Below are positions 23,701 through 35,064 of a stretch of 64,000 nt of DNA, in pieces. Every line of letters begins with the position of its first letter. Positions within the stretch are counted from its first letter, which is position 1. A model generated the notes under the pieces. The model made no database searches and was not told the origin of the DNA. It worked only from the letters and a program-made list of their open reading frames with translations. Made by a program: the position numbers and the translations under genes. Location of the stretch: assembly GCA_037013495.1 (NCBI GenBank), contig CM072811.1, forward strand, positions 37,339,452 to 37,403,451. The letters are read 5' to 3'. Origin of the DNA: Hippophae tibetana (taxonomy: Eukaryota > Streptophyta > Magnoliopsida > Rosales > Elaeagnaceae).

Positions 23701-24557
23701 CTCTCTCTCCCCCTTAATAGCTAGCTTTAGCGCCTCTTTTATATGAAATATATTCTTGTTTTTCAGGTGATTAATTTATACTATTGTGATTTACAAACTT
23801 TGTTGTGCTAAATAGTGTGATTTACAAACTTTATTTTGCTAAATAGTAAGCATTTTATTTTAGCTGATTGTTAGTTTAGTTCTTAGCTACTGAAGTAATT
23901 TTTGGCCACATCCCCACGTGATAAGGTATGGTGGACAAACAGCTGGTAGTTTCCATCCTGATGACTTGAATGATTGGAAGCCATAGGATTGATGCCTGAA
24001 GTACGTAGATATCTCAAAAATCTAGAAACATGAAACCTGCTTATAAATTCTGACTTCTATCATCATGCAGTAATTCATTCATCCAGAATCAATAAGCACA
24101 TATATTTGCCGAATCAATGACCATATGCCTTTATGCACGTGTAGATTATGCAAAAGCTGTGCTTTTTGGAGAACAGATGAATGTAGTTGGAGTTTAATTA
24201 AGGATGCTTATTAGCGCTTTGGTATCTTTTGCAGTGATTCGCAAGGGTAGTTTTTCCAAATATGATTATGGAATATTCAAGAACCTCAAGCTCTATGGTC
24301 TACCAAAACCACCTGAATTTAATCTTAGCAACATACCAAAGTTATTGCCACTATGGATAGCTTATGGGGGAAATGATGATTTAGCAGATTTGACTGATGT
24401 GAAGCACACACTTGAGGAATTACAATCGACACCAGAGCTGGTTTACCTAGAAAACTATGGTCATGTCGACTTTGTTGTGAGCACACGTGCGAAAGAAGAT
24501 CTTTATGATAGGATGATTGAGTTCTTCAAGTCATGGGGAAAATTTACTAGTTCATGA
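20746..24557 (+). CDS. Triacylglycerol lipase 2-like acid lipase (nine exons)
   Basis: Serine hydrolase of the alpha/beta-hydrolase acid lipase family (plant LIP2/MPL1 type, related to gastric and lysosomal lipase), expected to hydrolyse acyl esters in a secreted or vacuolar compartment. Exons: 20746-20904, 21314-21424, 21809-21949, 22316-22426, 22511-22654, 22735-22775, 22873-22949, 23582-23677, 24235-24557. All introns are GT-AG, phases agree, and the sum is 1203 nt, i.e. 400 residues plus stop, normal for the family. Residues 1-22 are hydrophobic and act as a signal peptide (LLTATLFILQFFAGIA). The lipase N-domain motif CTEHT/IQTKDGYLLSLQRV spans exons 1-2. The nucleophile elbow GHSQG (Ser173) straddles exons 4/5. 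Asp341 in GGNDDLAD and His370 in YGHVDF complete the triad; their 29-residue spacing matches the family. Conserved cysteines (SICD, HIEC, NCC) suggest disulphides. No lesion is visible. Confidence 0.93.
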
Positions 24558-27500
24558 CCTGCTTGGTGGTAGGTACAAACTATTTTTATGGCTTATATGT
24601 ATGTGAGTTAATGTGCGTATATGTGAATGTTTCTAAGTTACTCTATGTTTTCCGTGTAAAGTAATACAAAGATGGAAAGGTGTTTTCAAATATGGAATGG
24701 GATGGTACGTAATTTATTCTACTAAACTTCCTTTTTATTTCTGAAATCGGAAAGGGAGTTACAGAGCTTGATTAGGCATTATAGTGTTTTTTTTAATACA
24801 ATTGTATTTAGTGCAAACTTTGCTTTCGATATGAGGCCTATGAAAAGTCAATATTTGTTTTTGGTCCTTGTGATAATTTCAATATAGGTTGCAAAAATAA
24901 AAGTGTTGAGATTTAGGAATGGAAATATAGAGTTAGAGAAGAGTAAGAATAAGAAGTTAGGGATCTTGAGGATAAAAGAGATAACCAATGTTATCATTTC
25001 ATAACATTTCGTACTAAAATATTCATCAAAAGTTTTATACAGTATATAAATTAAGAGTAATCTAATGGGTCATAAATTATTTGTCTTACAACTTTCAACA
25101 TTAAAATCATAATAAAGCAAACAATGAATATGGTATATTTTTTACACAGTATTAAAGAGCATGACTCTATGATCTTTGTAGTTATGTGTACAATCTAGGT
25201 TTTAAAAGTCAATATTTGAATTTTTTTTCCTTATGATAATTTCAATCTAGTTTGCAAAAATAAGTGTTGAGCAAATTCTTTTTTCCTAGTATCAGTGTTT
25301 TTATGTCAATTTGTTTGTAAGAATAAAATTGTTAAATATAACAAAATATAAGTATAAAATATGTTATATATTTTTATTTGTATTTTTTGATAGACGTATA
25401 TTCAATAACAATTTTTAATCAAAAAATTATTAAGTTTTAACAATCTTTTTTATTAAAGTTAAATAAAAAATTTGTAACCTAATGTATAATTTTAAATATT
25501 TGACAATGAAAATTTTATTAGATGTTTTATTTAAAATTTTGTTTAAATTTGACAGTAAATAATTTTATTTTTAAAAAAATGTTTTAGTAATTTTTTAATT
25601 GAATATTGGTTTTTACTTATATACCTATAAAAATATATAAGTGACAAATTTTATTATATTATAATATTAGATCGAAAATTAACTTTATCAATCTTTTCCC
25701 AATAGGACTTAAATTACATATTTATTTTATACCAAAACTATTAAATTAAATTACTCTTTTATTTAAAGGTAATAGATTTGTAACAGCCTTTTTCATTTAT
25801 TTTTCTTTTTCACATAGGAATAATATTTAATATCAATGAAAATTTTACATTTTTTACGCATCAAGATGTAAAAATGTGGCAAGGGAAAGATAACAGCATA
25901 AAAGTCTGAAAGTAAATTTTTTTCCAATAATAGTGTAGAAGTGTCAAAGGTCGGTCAATAATGTATCTATATATATGATCCATTAACTAGCAGGTAGCTT
26001 GTGGTCTGTTCTGTCTTTTATTTGGAAAAAATATATATGTTAATAGTAATCAAACTTTTCTATCTATTCACCGTGATATGCTTACATTTAATAACATATA
26101 GATATATTTATATATTTAGTATTAATTTATATAGAATTTAATTTTTTTATTAATATGGGTCGACCCGAATTGGCCCATTACAGATTCCAAGTTGCAAACT
26201 ATGTTATACTGTGTCAGAATATTTAATATATCCTGACGTGTCGTGCCAGGACACCCCAATCAAAGTGTCATCATTTGTTAATAAATTGTAGTTTGAACAA
26301 ATAAATTATAACTATATTTGACACCCTCATTTTGATTGAAATGGTGTATAATACTATTTTAGGTTAGTTATGTTTTCAAAATAATAATTAATATTAGTAG
26401 ATTAAAGTTTTTAATTTTAAAAATAAATATTTATAAAAATATATAATTTAATCTGATAATAATATTTATTATACTGAAAATATCAAGTTTATATAATTAC
26501 AATCAATTTTAAGATGGAAATGGAGTGTCTTAATGATCTCACCTAACATTTTGTATGTTCTCACCTAACAGTTTGTCAGTCCCACATATCATGTCCATAA
26601 CTGCATTTTTTTTTTAATCTTCGGTTACGCAGAAATTAATAGAATCAAATTAATTCAATCCATCCAAATTTACTTAACTCAATTTTACTGATTTTAAATG
26701 ATTTTTTTAGTTAATTTGATTTTAAATTTTACAACTGAGTATAAAATAGTTTGGTTTTTAAATTTTTAAAAACCAATTAAAATCGAATATATATATATAT
26801 ATATATATATTAATTTTATTATATTTAATTTATTTTTTATTTTTATATTGTTCATATTTAATTTAATTTAAAATTTTAAAATCTTAAGACATAATAATAA
26901 TCATTTACAATCCTAAGTTATACTTGTGTGCATAATATATATAAAAATATTTAAATTAGTATATGTATATAGGTTATATTGAAAATTTAAAACTATCTAA
27001 CTTATACATTAATAATTATGATATTATATATATAAAAATATATATATATATATATATATAATATAAATTATAAAATTTAAAGTTTATAGAATTAAATTTA
27101 ATTTTAAATAACAAAAAAATTTAAACTCCAATCTACAAAGAAAAATAATTTTTTTAGAAATTAATACAACCAACCCAAACTAATATAAATTTTTTGGTTC
27201 TCTTTAGATTGATGTACACTTTTAATTGGTTTGGTTCAATTTATATTTTTTAAGAATGATTACATTAGATTTTAAAATCCAAAACACTTCTCTAATTTTT
27301 TTTAAACTTCAAAGAAAAAAATTGCATTTAGGGTCATTTTTATTTTACAAATTATATATAGTAGTTATTTTTTAAATTGATGCATTTTAATCACCTTATG
27401 TTGGAACAAGTACATGAAAACAATGTAAAAACAATATTATCGATAACTTTAAATAAATTGTTTGGGTTGAGTCACGGACTAGGTTACTCTCTTTAAGACG

Positions 27501-28659
27501 TTTCGTGGCTCTGCCTAAACTTGTGCAAGCAAACACAATTTCGTCGTTCCTAGGATAAAATAGCCCAAAATATTTGTTTTCGATCTCGGAACTTTATTGC
27601 ACTGATGAAAACCGGAATACTACACTTATAAAATTTTGTTGCTCGGAAAACTCAAAATAATTTAGGATCTTCTTCTTTTTTCTTTCTGAGCGCTTTTTCT
27701 TAAGTAAGAGATGTTTACAATTGATGTGTTAAAACGGAGAGTTGAGGCCCTTTATTTATAGGTCTAAGAAAATGTGTGACCATTATGATAATAACGGTCA
27801 TGTCTGGATGAAAAGAGTAACGACCATTTTATGAAAAGAAAAGTAACAGTTATTTTTAGAGTAAAGAAGAATAATGACCATTTAATGGATATTTCTGAGT
27901 AAAGAAAAAATAACGGCAATTTTCTTAGTAAAGAAAAATAATGACTATTTTCTAAGTAAAGAAAAATAACAACAATTTTTTGAGTAACAAAGTAACGACA
28001 ATTTTCTGAGTGGAAAAGAATTTTAATAAAAAAAAATTCCAAAAATAAAATGCCACCGCTCAGACTCAACACGCCATGATCGACGGGGCACGCGCACGTG
28101 TGTGGTATTACATTTGTCTAGGTTATCTCTCATTTCATAAAAGTTGATGCACTTTGGGGCCCAAACTCAATAGTTAATCATTTTCTATTTATACATCTCT
28201 TAAGTGATGTAAAATACAAGGCACATATTGACATCATTTATTTTATAAAAAATCATTTTTTTCAACACTTTATTATTATATTTATAATAATTTAATCATT
28301 TAAGTATAATCTTAATCATTTTATTTATTTTATTTTTTTACTTTTACCTTAATCGCTTGATCTTTTTCTGTTAAATCTTAAAGTGTGTCAACTGTCAACT
28401 ATAATTTTACGAAAAAATATCCAATCCGTCTCGGCCGTGTATCATACATGACCTTATATGTTGACATCTTATTGGTTGTTACTTCAATAGAAAATGATAT
28501 GTAATATGATTTTCAAGTAAGGTTACATGTCATTCTTCTAGAAACATTATCTTAAATGCTCTTGAGGTTTGGCATATATTCAATTATGCTCCTGAGGTTT
28601 ATAAAATATCAAAAATATCTTTATATTCTAATGGTGTTAATTTTTCATCCATTACTATT
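24558..28659. other. Long AT-rich intergenic region
   Basis: Contains the lipase 3' UTR (to about 24700), then mostly low-complexity AT sequence with (TA)n tracts at about 26789-26811 and 27034-27060. I found no supported gene. Open stretches are low-complexity, including the minus-strand one at 27764-28072, which covers a degenerate repeat. The 27470-27760 segment is less AT-rich and could be a UTR or LTR remnant. Confidence 0.5.
27800..28020 (+). repeat. Degenerate tandem repeat, unit about 27-30 bp
   Basis: Repeated units of the form AGTAAAGAAAAATAATGACAATTTTCTG can be followed about seven times with substitutions and small indels. Because units are close to multiples of three, they produce an artefactual Leu/Phe-rich open frame on the minus strand. 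No function is inferred. Confidence 0.65.
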
Positions 28660-28676
28660 CCTAGGCTTTGATACCA
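28660..28676 (-). promoter_or_regulatory. tRNA-Met primer-binding site of the endogenous virus
   Basis: The minus strand reads TGGTATCAAAGCCTAGG; the first 12 bases differ at one position from the complement of initiator tRNA-Met, which primes minus-strand DNA synthesis in Caulimoviridae. It marks the conventional origin of the circular map and hence near one genome length from the movement-protein start. Confidence 0.75.
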
Positions 28677-28734
28677 ATTTCTGCGGATCGATACAATTTT
28701 TAATCAAGGATTAATATTGATCTAGTTCATAGTT

Positions 28735-29347
28735 TTTGTGTATTTATTGAAGATAATAATTTGTCTAAAAAACTTATTATTTTGTTGTATAAATCTAGTT
28801 TGCTTCTATATTCATTACAATTGCATAGTATATTATGTTCTTCATTATATTGGTTGCTTAATTCTAATCATGAATCTATTAATTGTCTTTTAAAATTAAA
28901 AATTACTCTTTCATTTGTTAAATTTAATAATTCTAATTTATGTATTAATGATTTGATGTTTATAGAGTATTATCTTGATAAATCATGTGTTAAATGTATA
29001 TTATTTTGTCCTATTCGTAGTATAGAATCAGGTTTTTCTTGTGCGTATACAGTGTATTTATAATCTTCAAAGAAGTAATATCCAAACATTAAATTGTTAA
29101 ATTATTTTCCCTCTATTTTCACATATTTTAGACTAAAATAGTCTTTTAGTATTTTTGAAACAGGATGGTATATGATGCTTGTAATAGCTTTAATATAATC
29201 TGTATAGATATCTAATAAGGTGTTAAATCTTTTAAAATTTTCAAGACAAGTTTGATAACCTTTATCAAATGTTTCTAATACAATTATATTTTTATTTTTG
29301 ATTTCCATAGGATTTATTAGTTGTTTATTTCTAAAGATAATTTCCAT
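28735..29347 (-). pseudogene. Unassigned ORF between transactivator and PBS
   Basis: Minus-strand coding-like sequence: an open frame from ATG 29347 to 29102 (EIIFRNKQLINPMEIK, LETFDKGYQTCLENFKRF), then continuing after a stop with DYKYTVYAQEKPDS, RIGQNNIHLTHDL, LTNERVIFNFKRQLID and SKLDLYNKIISFLDKLL. Charged, Asn/Lys-rich and helical; I do not recognise the family. It sits where caulimovirids normally have a non-coding leader. It may be a lineage-specific viral ORF (about 200 residues, now with three or more stops) or unrelated inserted DNA. Confidence 0.45.
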
Positions 29348-29456
29348 TTTCCTATTTTAACAATATTATGTCTTATTGTAAGCAGATATTTAAACATTCA
29401 AGATTCTTAACTAGCTTAAAGTTATAATTATTATACCTGAATTTGATGGGTCCACC

Positions 29457-29540
29457 ATGGTCTTCCCTTCTGTTCGTCTTCTTTTGTTACACTTGTTATG
29501 CCTCATCTTTGCTCAAACCCCAAATGCCATTTTGGCAATG
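29457..29540 (+). CDS. Possible first exon encoding a signal peptide
   Basis: An ATG in good context (TCCACCATGG) opens 28 codons reading VRLLLLHLLCLIFAQTP with a basic residue before a hydrophobic core, then meets a GTAAGC donor-like site at 29541. The combination looks like exon 1 of a plant secreted-protein gene. It lies on the plus strand inside the leader-like region of the endogenous virus, and no following exon was recognised. It may be a stranded exon or chance. Confidence 0.3.
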
Positions 29541-29814
29541 GTAAGCCTTCAGCATCCATACATAAATGGTGTCCAATAGTTGACTTACTAAAGAAGAGTA
29601 ACTAAACTCCATTTTATTCATAATATAATAATTATTACAACTTAAGGCCAACTAAGAACCTTGAAAGGGGTGCTTAGTCGCTCATAGTTACTGGGTATAA
29701 CATTATTGGTTTTGAGATTTATAAATAGAAAGGTTTTCTATATTACAGTGCTTCAGAGTAGAGAGCTTTGGATTTCTATGTATTCGTGTGTCCTATGAAA
29801 TGATAATAAGGGTT

Positions 29815-29823
29815 CCTTTTATA
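29815..29823 (-). promoter_or_regulatory. Possible pararetroviral TATA box
   Basis: The minus strand reads TATAAAAGG downstream of the transactivator region, where caulimovirids carry the pregenomic RNA promoter. Only position and sequence support it. Confidence 0.35.
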
Positions 29824-30001
29824 GAATAAGGAATCCCTGTTTACAAGCCTAAAATTACTATTTTACCCTTGCTTTAATAATTCATTTGTTTTTCTACTTT
29901 AAAGGATAGCCATTAATTTTTTCCTTGGCACATGATGTCGACTAATATGTGGGGTTTACATCTTTATTTCTTTTGTAGTCTTCTGCCGACAGTTTCTTTT
30001 C

Positions 30002-31466
30002 TTATTTTTCTTTGTCATTTTCTACCGATGGTTCCTTTGATGACGTTGATGATGACGCATCTTCATCTTCTCTATCTTTGATGCAGAGAATGCATCTGTG
30101 GTCTTTGGTGGCTTTTCTAGCATAGAAGAAAAATATCTTCCTTGTTTCTTGACCAATTTCTAGGTTGTTGCAATTAAAATTAGTTTCATATTTGATTTTT
30201 TCACCATCTTCTTCTGACAGAACCATGTTGCTATGAGAAAAGATGATGACTTTACTAGTTGAATAATTTACTTTAATCTTAGTAGAATTTTCAATCTTCC
30301 TGAGTTCATAGTAAATTTGGCTTAGCATTTTTCCTCTTAATACACAAAGTTCTTCTGTGTTAAATTCCTTTTCTAGAAGTGCCCTTGGTTTGGGAAACTC
30401 TCTGTTTGTGATGGAGATCCCTAGCTTGATGAAGTGGTAGGAACTAGTACTTTCTTTCTCATTCCAATCTATTAATGAACTAAAAAATCTAAGATAAACA
30501 GGTTTATCACTTGTTTTAATTTTTCTTCTAAAATTCTTGATTGCTCTTTTAAAATTTTCTTGGAAATAATTTAATTCACTTAAATTAATTTCTGGGTATA
30601 TATTTTATATTAATCCTACATGAAATGCTTTATACACAAAAATTGGATCAGCTCCTTCCAATATATTGAATTTACTTCCTGTAAGAAATTCCTTGTCTAT
30701 CGTATAGAATTTCATATCTTCAATATGCTCTTGGGTAGATTTTTTGGCCAAATTATAGAGAATCAACCATTTTAGTTTACTGAGGTTTCTATAGTGATCC
30801 TTTTCATCTTCAATGATTGGAGTAGTTCTAGGAGATGTCTCACTGAATAGTACTAAATGTTTTACTATTTTTTATGTCTCTAGTGGAGATATTTTTCTAA
30901 ATAGCACTGGAGGCCTTGCTATCTTTCCAAGATTTTTCAATCTACTTGGATTTGTTGGTTGTTATTGTAGTGCTGTAGAATAATTTCTTACTATCTCCTC
31001 TAGAGTTATTAGTTTTGGTGTTTTGTAGTTGGCATAACTACCTTCAACTTCTATTCTGTTGGTGAAGGCTCTATGAGTTACTCCACTAATTCCTAGAATA
31101 GATTTGCTAGCTTCTGCCCAGTTGTTATAAATTCTTGGTTTTGGGCCATTATAGACCACATAAACTTTTTTCTGTTCTTCTTTTTTTGCCTCATCTTCCC
31201 CAATTGAGCTTTGTGATTTCAGAAAAATTTTGTGAACTGTTAGGTTCTTCCTTTTTTAATGGAGATTCCTCATTTGAGATTTTGGTCTCTAGAGGTTTTT
31301 TTGAACAATTAAGTTCTTCTTGTTTCTTTCCTATCTCCATAAGAGATTTCTCGAGATATAGAAACTCGAGTTGTTCCTGTAGGATTTTTATCTTTTTTTT
31401 TGTTATCTTGATTTTGATATCAAGATGTTCCATTCCTGAAAGCATAAAAATAGTTAGAGGTTCCAA
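30002..31466 (-). pseudogene. Caulimovirid transactivator/viroplasmin (ORF VI-like) remnant
   Basis: Starts at the ATG at 31466 with a Lys/Glu-rich coiled coil (KIKITKKKIKILQEQLEFL). After a frame change it shows the viroplasmin signature VYNGPKPRIYNNWAEASK at about 31160-31105 and ISGVTHRAF. A long central region follows, ending at 30328-30002 with YELRKIENSTKIKV, a CILC pair and an acidic Ser-rich tail. In this family the protein forms inclusion bodies and allows reinitiation of translation on polycistronic RNA. Stops near 30955, 30840 and 30600 show decay. Confidence 0.82.
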
Positions 31467-31539
31467 TTCTTTGGTAAGAGCATTAACTAAGTTATTTTTA
31501 TGTCCTGGAAGATGTTCAACATCAAAATTGTAATGATTG

Positions 31540-33419
31540 AACCATTGTTGTCATCTAACTAGTCTTCTTTGTTTGTAATCACCTATAATATTAGTTCTTA
31601 AGAAATAACCAAAAATATTGTTTATCTGTTCTAACAATGAATCTAGAGCTTATGACATATATTGCAAATTTCTTAATAGCTTTTTTTACAGTTAAATATT
31701 ATTTTTCATTACTATGATAATTTAATTTTGAACCTTGGAAAGATCCTGATGTATATCTACAAAGATATTCATCTTTGTCATCTACTCTTGCTTTAAGAAT
31801 TGCTCCCTAATATTCTTGTGAAGCATCTGTTTCAATTATCATCTTATCATCTAGTCCTGGATGGTATAAAGTTGGTAAAAATTTTACCTTTTCTTTTCTT
31901 CTATCCATTTCCAAATATGATCTTTTTTCAATTTTTCTTGTAATGGTTTTCTCATTTCTGCAAGTTTCTTGATATAAGCTTCTGCATATGTTAAACATCC
32001 TAAAAATATTTTTAATTGGTTTTTATCTTCTAATTCACTAGGAAAACCTTGAATATTATTTACTATATAGGGTTGTAGATTATGTTTTCCATCTTCAATT
32101 TCCAACCCTAAGTATTTGATTTTTTTGTTGAGCAAGTACTGCTTTCTTTTCAGAGAGTACAATGTCTTTTTTTCTACGTTCTTGTAGTATATTGATAATA
32201 TCCAAATAATATTTATTTAATTCATTACTGAAAACAAAAATATCATCTATGTAAACACAACAAATATCTTGTAATTTCTTAAAAATGTTATCCATATATC
32301 TTTGAAAAATACTTGTAGCTTGTTTTAATCTAAATGGTATGAATGTCCATTGGAATTGTCCTTAGGGGCAACTAAATACTATTAATTTTTGGGATTCTTC
32401 ATCCAGTCTTATTTTCCAAAATTCACTTTTGCAATCAAAACTCGATAAGTATTTCTTTCCTTTTATTAATGATAGTAGTTCTTTTTTTTTTGGAATGAAG
32501 TATCCATCGTCAATAGTTTCTTTATTTAGTGCTTTAAAGTTTATTATGATTCTCTTTTTTCTCTTCTTTTCTCTACTTCTTTTTCAACTAAGAATGTTGG
32601 GCTAGAGTGAGGTAAATTACTTGGTATTATGAATTTTAATTCCAAAAGTTCTTGAATTGTTTTTCCAAATTCAATCATGTCTTCTAGAGTATAAATAATT
32701 GGTTTTACTCTTATGATCTTGTTAGGATCTCTTAATTTTATGTTGACTATTATTTTAGATTTATTTATTTTTGGATCCAAAAGATTTTCTGAAGTGATTG
32801 TTTTTAATAATCTTCTAATGCCTGTTAGGGCTTTGTCTTCCTGTATCTCATTGAGAAAAGAGTTTTGTTTTTCTTCTATATCTAATGAAATATTTTCTAA
32901 ATAAGGTGTTTGTTGGTCTTCTATCTCAGAACGTTTTCTCTTTTTATGTTATTTCATAAAAGTTGGGTTTGATACAGTTAAAACTTTTCTTACTTTAGAA
33001 ACATAGATAGTATCTCCTTCTAAGGTTATGGGACTTATTTTTTCAGAATGTTGTGTGAAAGGTTGATATAAGTTTTAGGAAATTATTTCTTATTACAAAT
33101 CTACTCCTGTTTCTTGTTGATATATAGTAGGAATGTGAAAGTTTTCTCCTCCTATCATTATATCAGTATCTTTTAATACCTGATTGGGTTTTATTGTAAT
33201 ATTATTAACAATTCTTACAATTAAATCTTTTGGTGCTTGTTTCCAATTGTCTTCTAGAAATACACATCTACTGGCTACACACATACTAGCTCTTGTATCT
33301 ATATATGCATGTAAGTGATAAGTGTTATAACCTTTAAATTTTAGTCCTATTTTAATGTAACTACTATTTAGATTTGTAATACTATACAAATCATTCATCT
33401 TCTGATGAAGAATATTCAT
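31540..33419 (-). pseudogene. Caulimovirid protease-reverse transcriptase-RNase H remnant
   Basis: Protease: an open frame at 33419-33093 with the active-site triad in the altered form DTRAS near 33300; Gly to Arg would inactivate it. RT: 32780-32095 in two frames, with LELKFIIPSNLPHSSP (fingers) and the catalytic box VYIDDIFVFS near 32255, the Asp pair intact. Connection: LGCLTYAEAYIKK. RNase H: IIETDASQEY near 31830, then a stop; further RNase H-like sequence with stops runs to about 31540. No integrase follows, which separates this from the LTR elements in the window. Confidence 0.87.
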
Positions 33420-33589
33420 GATTTGAGTGTTTATATTCTAAGTCAGTTATTTCTTCCTCAGTTTCTTCCAATAGATATATATTGTAAGTATCATCTATAT
33501 TAGATTCCTCAATCGGTTCTAATTCCATTTTGAAAGCTTCTTCTAAGATTTTTGCTTTTTGTGGAAATTCCTTTTTAATTTTTTATTAT

Positions 33590-34355
33590 ATTAAAGTCTG
33601 CTTGGACATTCATTAGCATAATGTCCTTCCTTATTACATATCCAACATCTGCATTTTTTCTTTCTTGAAGGGCAATAATTCCTTTTTCAGAAGGTTTATA
33701 AATCTTTCTTCTAAAATATCTTTTCTTGTAGTTTTCTCTATTGAATCTCTTTTTATATTTTTTGAAATTTTGTTTTCTGAATTTATATTTTTTATATTTA
33801 TATTTTTGTTTATAAGATTTTATATTACATCCATATTTCCCTGGTATTCTAAAATCTCTTGTATCACATAAAATTTTATAATTTCCTCTTATTTGTTTAT
33901 ATTCTTTTCTTTCTTAGCATTTAATAATGATCCAATCTTTAAGATTTTTTATTCTTCCTTCTAGAGTATTTGGTATAGTTTTTTTATTCCTTTGTTCCCA
34001 ATTTTCTGTTAGAGTTTTATATAATGTTCTAGGTAATTTTTGAAAAACATTTCTTTATAGGTTGTTTGTATAGAGGGTGGTAACTTATGATAATACATTT
34101 CATATTCACAAAAAAAAATCTATGTAACACATGTTACAAATTTCTATATTTTTTATATGTCATTTAGCTTCATTAATTTCATTTCCATTAGATTCAGTGA
34201 TACTCATTCATTTATCTTCTCCAATAAATTCTTTGTATATTTCAGTTATTACTGTATCCAAGTATTCTCTTCTTGTGGAAGCATTTCCTTGCATTAATAA
34301 ATGTTGTTGATCTGTTAAATTTGAAAACCAAACTTTTACATTTCCTGTCATTTTA
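33590..34355 (-). pseudogene. Caulimovirid capsid protein, C-terminal part with CCHC finger
   Basis: Resumes on the far side of the CACTA element with TGNVKVWFSNLTDQQ and TRREYLDTVI (34355-34220), then a decayed middle. Next comes a strongly basic stretch (34000-33680, rich in Lys/Arg/Tyr) and a perfect zinc knuckle [14 protein letters not shown] at about 33650-33605 (C-x2-C-x4-H-x4-C). Basic tract plus knuckle is the RNA-binding end of caulimovirid coat protein. At least six stops interrupt it. Confidence 0.82.
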
Positions 34356-35061
34356 CACTACTACAAAAAGGGGCATTAAAGTCGGTTCGTTGAACAGACT
34401 TTAATATATATATATATATATATATTTTAAATTTATTCATTTTCAACTTGTATTCGAGCAGGAAAAAAAAACCAAAATCAGTTTAGCAAATAGTTCAAAT
34501 AATACAAATATTTGAAAAATAAAATATTAATTAATAACAGAAAAATTACCATGGTTTTATTCTATTTTATTCAAGATCGTCATATTCTTCTCCTTATGTT
34601 ATAATACAAACCTACATATATAATATAAAAATCTATACACATAAATAATAACACATAATAACAGAAAAAATATGAATAATAGAGGATCTAAAAGATTAGT
34701 TAGAGAGGAAGAAAACTCACTAACCGATGTTGGAAATGGTAGTCGTAGGTGGCCGGAAAATGAGAAAGAGTGGAGGAGAAGTGGAGGAGGAGGTTTTCGG
34801 TTTTTTAGAGTTCTACAACGCTGAAAATAGTTTCTATCTGGGAAGAAAGAAGAGAAAATATTTATCCACATGTGTAGCGTCGGTTGGACACGTCAACCGA
34901 CGCTATGTTACGTGGATAGCGTCGGTTCCAGGTGTCAACCGACGCTATGCTACGTGGATAGTGTCAGTTCTATACCGAACCGACTTTAAACCAATTTAAA
35001 GTCGGTTTTTGGAAAAAACCAACTTTACGTATTGACTTAAATACCCATTTTTGTAGTAGTG
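34356..35061. mobile_element. Non-autonomous CACTA-type DNA transposon
   Basis: 706 bp. The left end is CACTACTACAAAAAGGGG and the right end is the inverted CCCATTTTTGTAGTAGTG, a 14-bp perfect terminal repeat of the CACTA class. A TTA target duplication flanks it (34353-34355 and 35062-35064), the 3-bp size expected for CACTA elements. Inside lie subterminal inverted motifs GTCGGTT/AACCGAC and a repeated GATAGCGTCGGTT...CAACCGACGCTAT unit near 34875-34965. There is no transposase, so it needs an autonomous relative. It interrupts the capsid region of the endogenous virus. Confidence 0.95.
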
Positions 35062-35064
35062 TTA

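Noticed and set aside
27764..28072. Open frame of 102 codons on the minus strand, Leu/Phe-rich
   Set aside because: It is produced by a degenerate tandem repeat of about 27-30 bp; no domain or start context supports a gene.
28761..29063. Open frame of 100 codons on the plus strand
   Set aside because: It is the complement of the minus-strand ORF region 28735-29347, which has better composition and fits the viral strand.
31135..31533. Open frame of 132 codons on the plus strand
   Set aside because: It is antisense to the viral transactivator coiled coil; Ser/Phe-rich composition reflects the complement of Lys/Glu codons.
34599..34999. Overlapping open frames of about 90 codons on both strands
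   Set aside because: They lie inside the non-autonomous CACTA element and show no transposase similarity.
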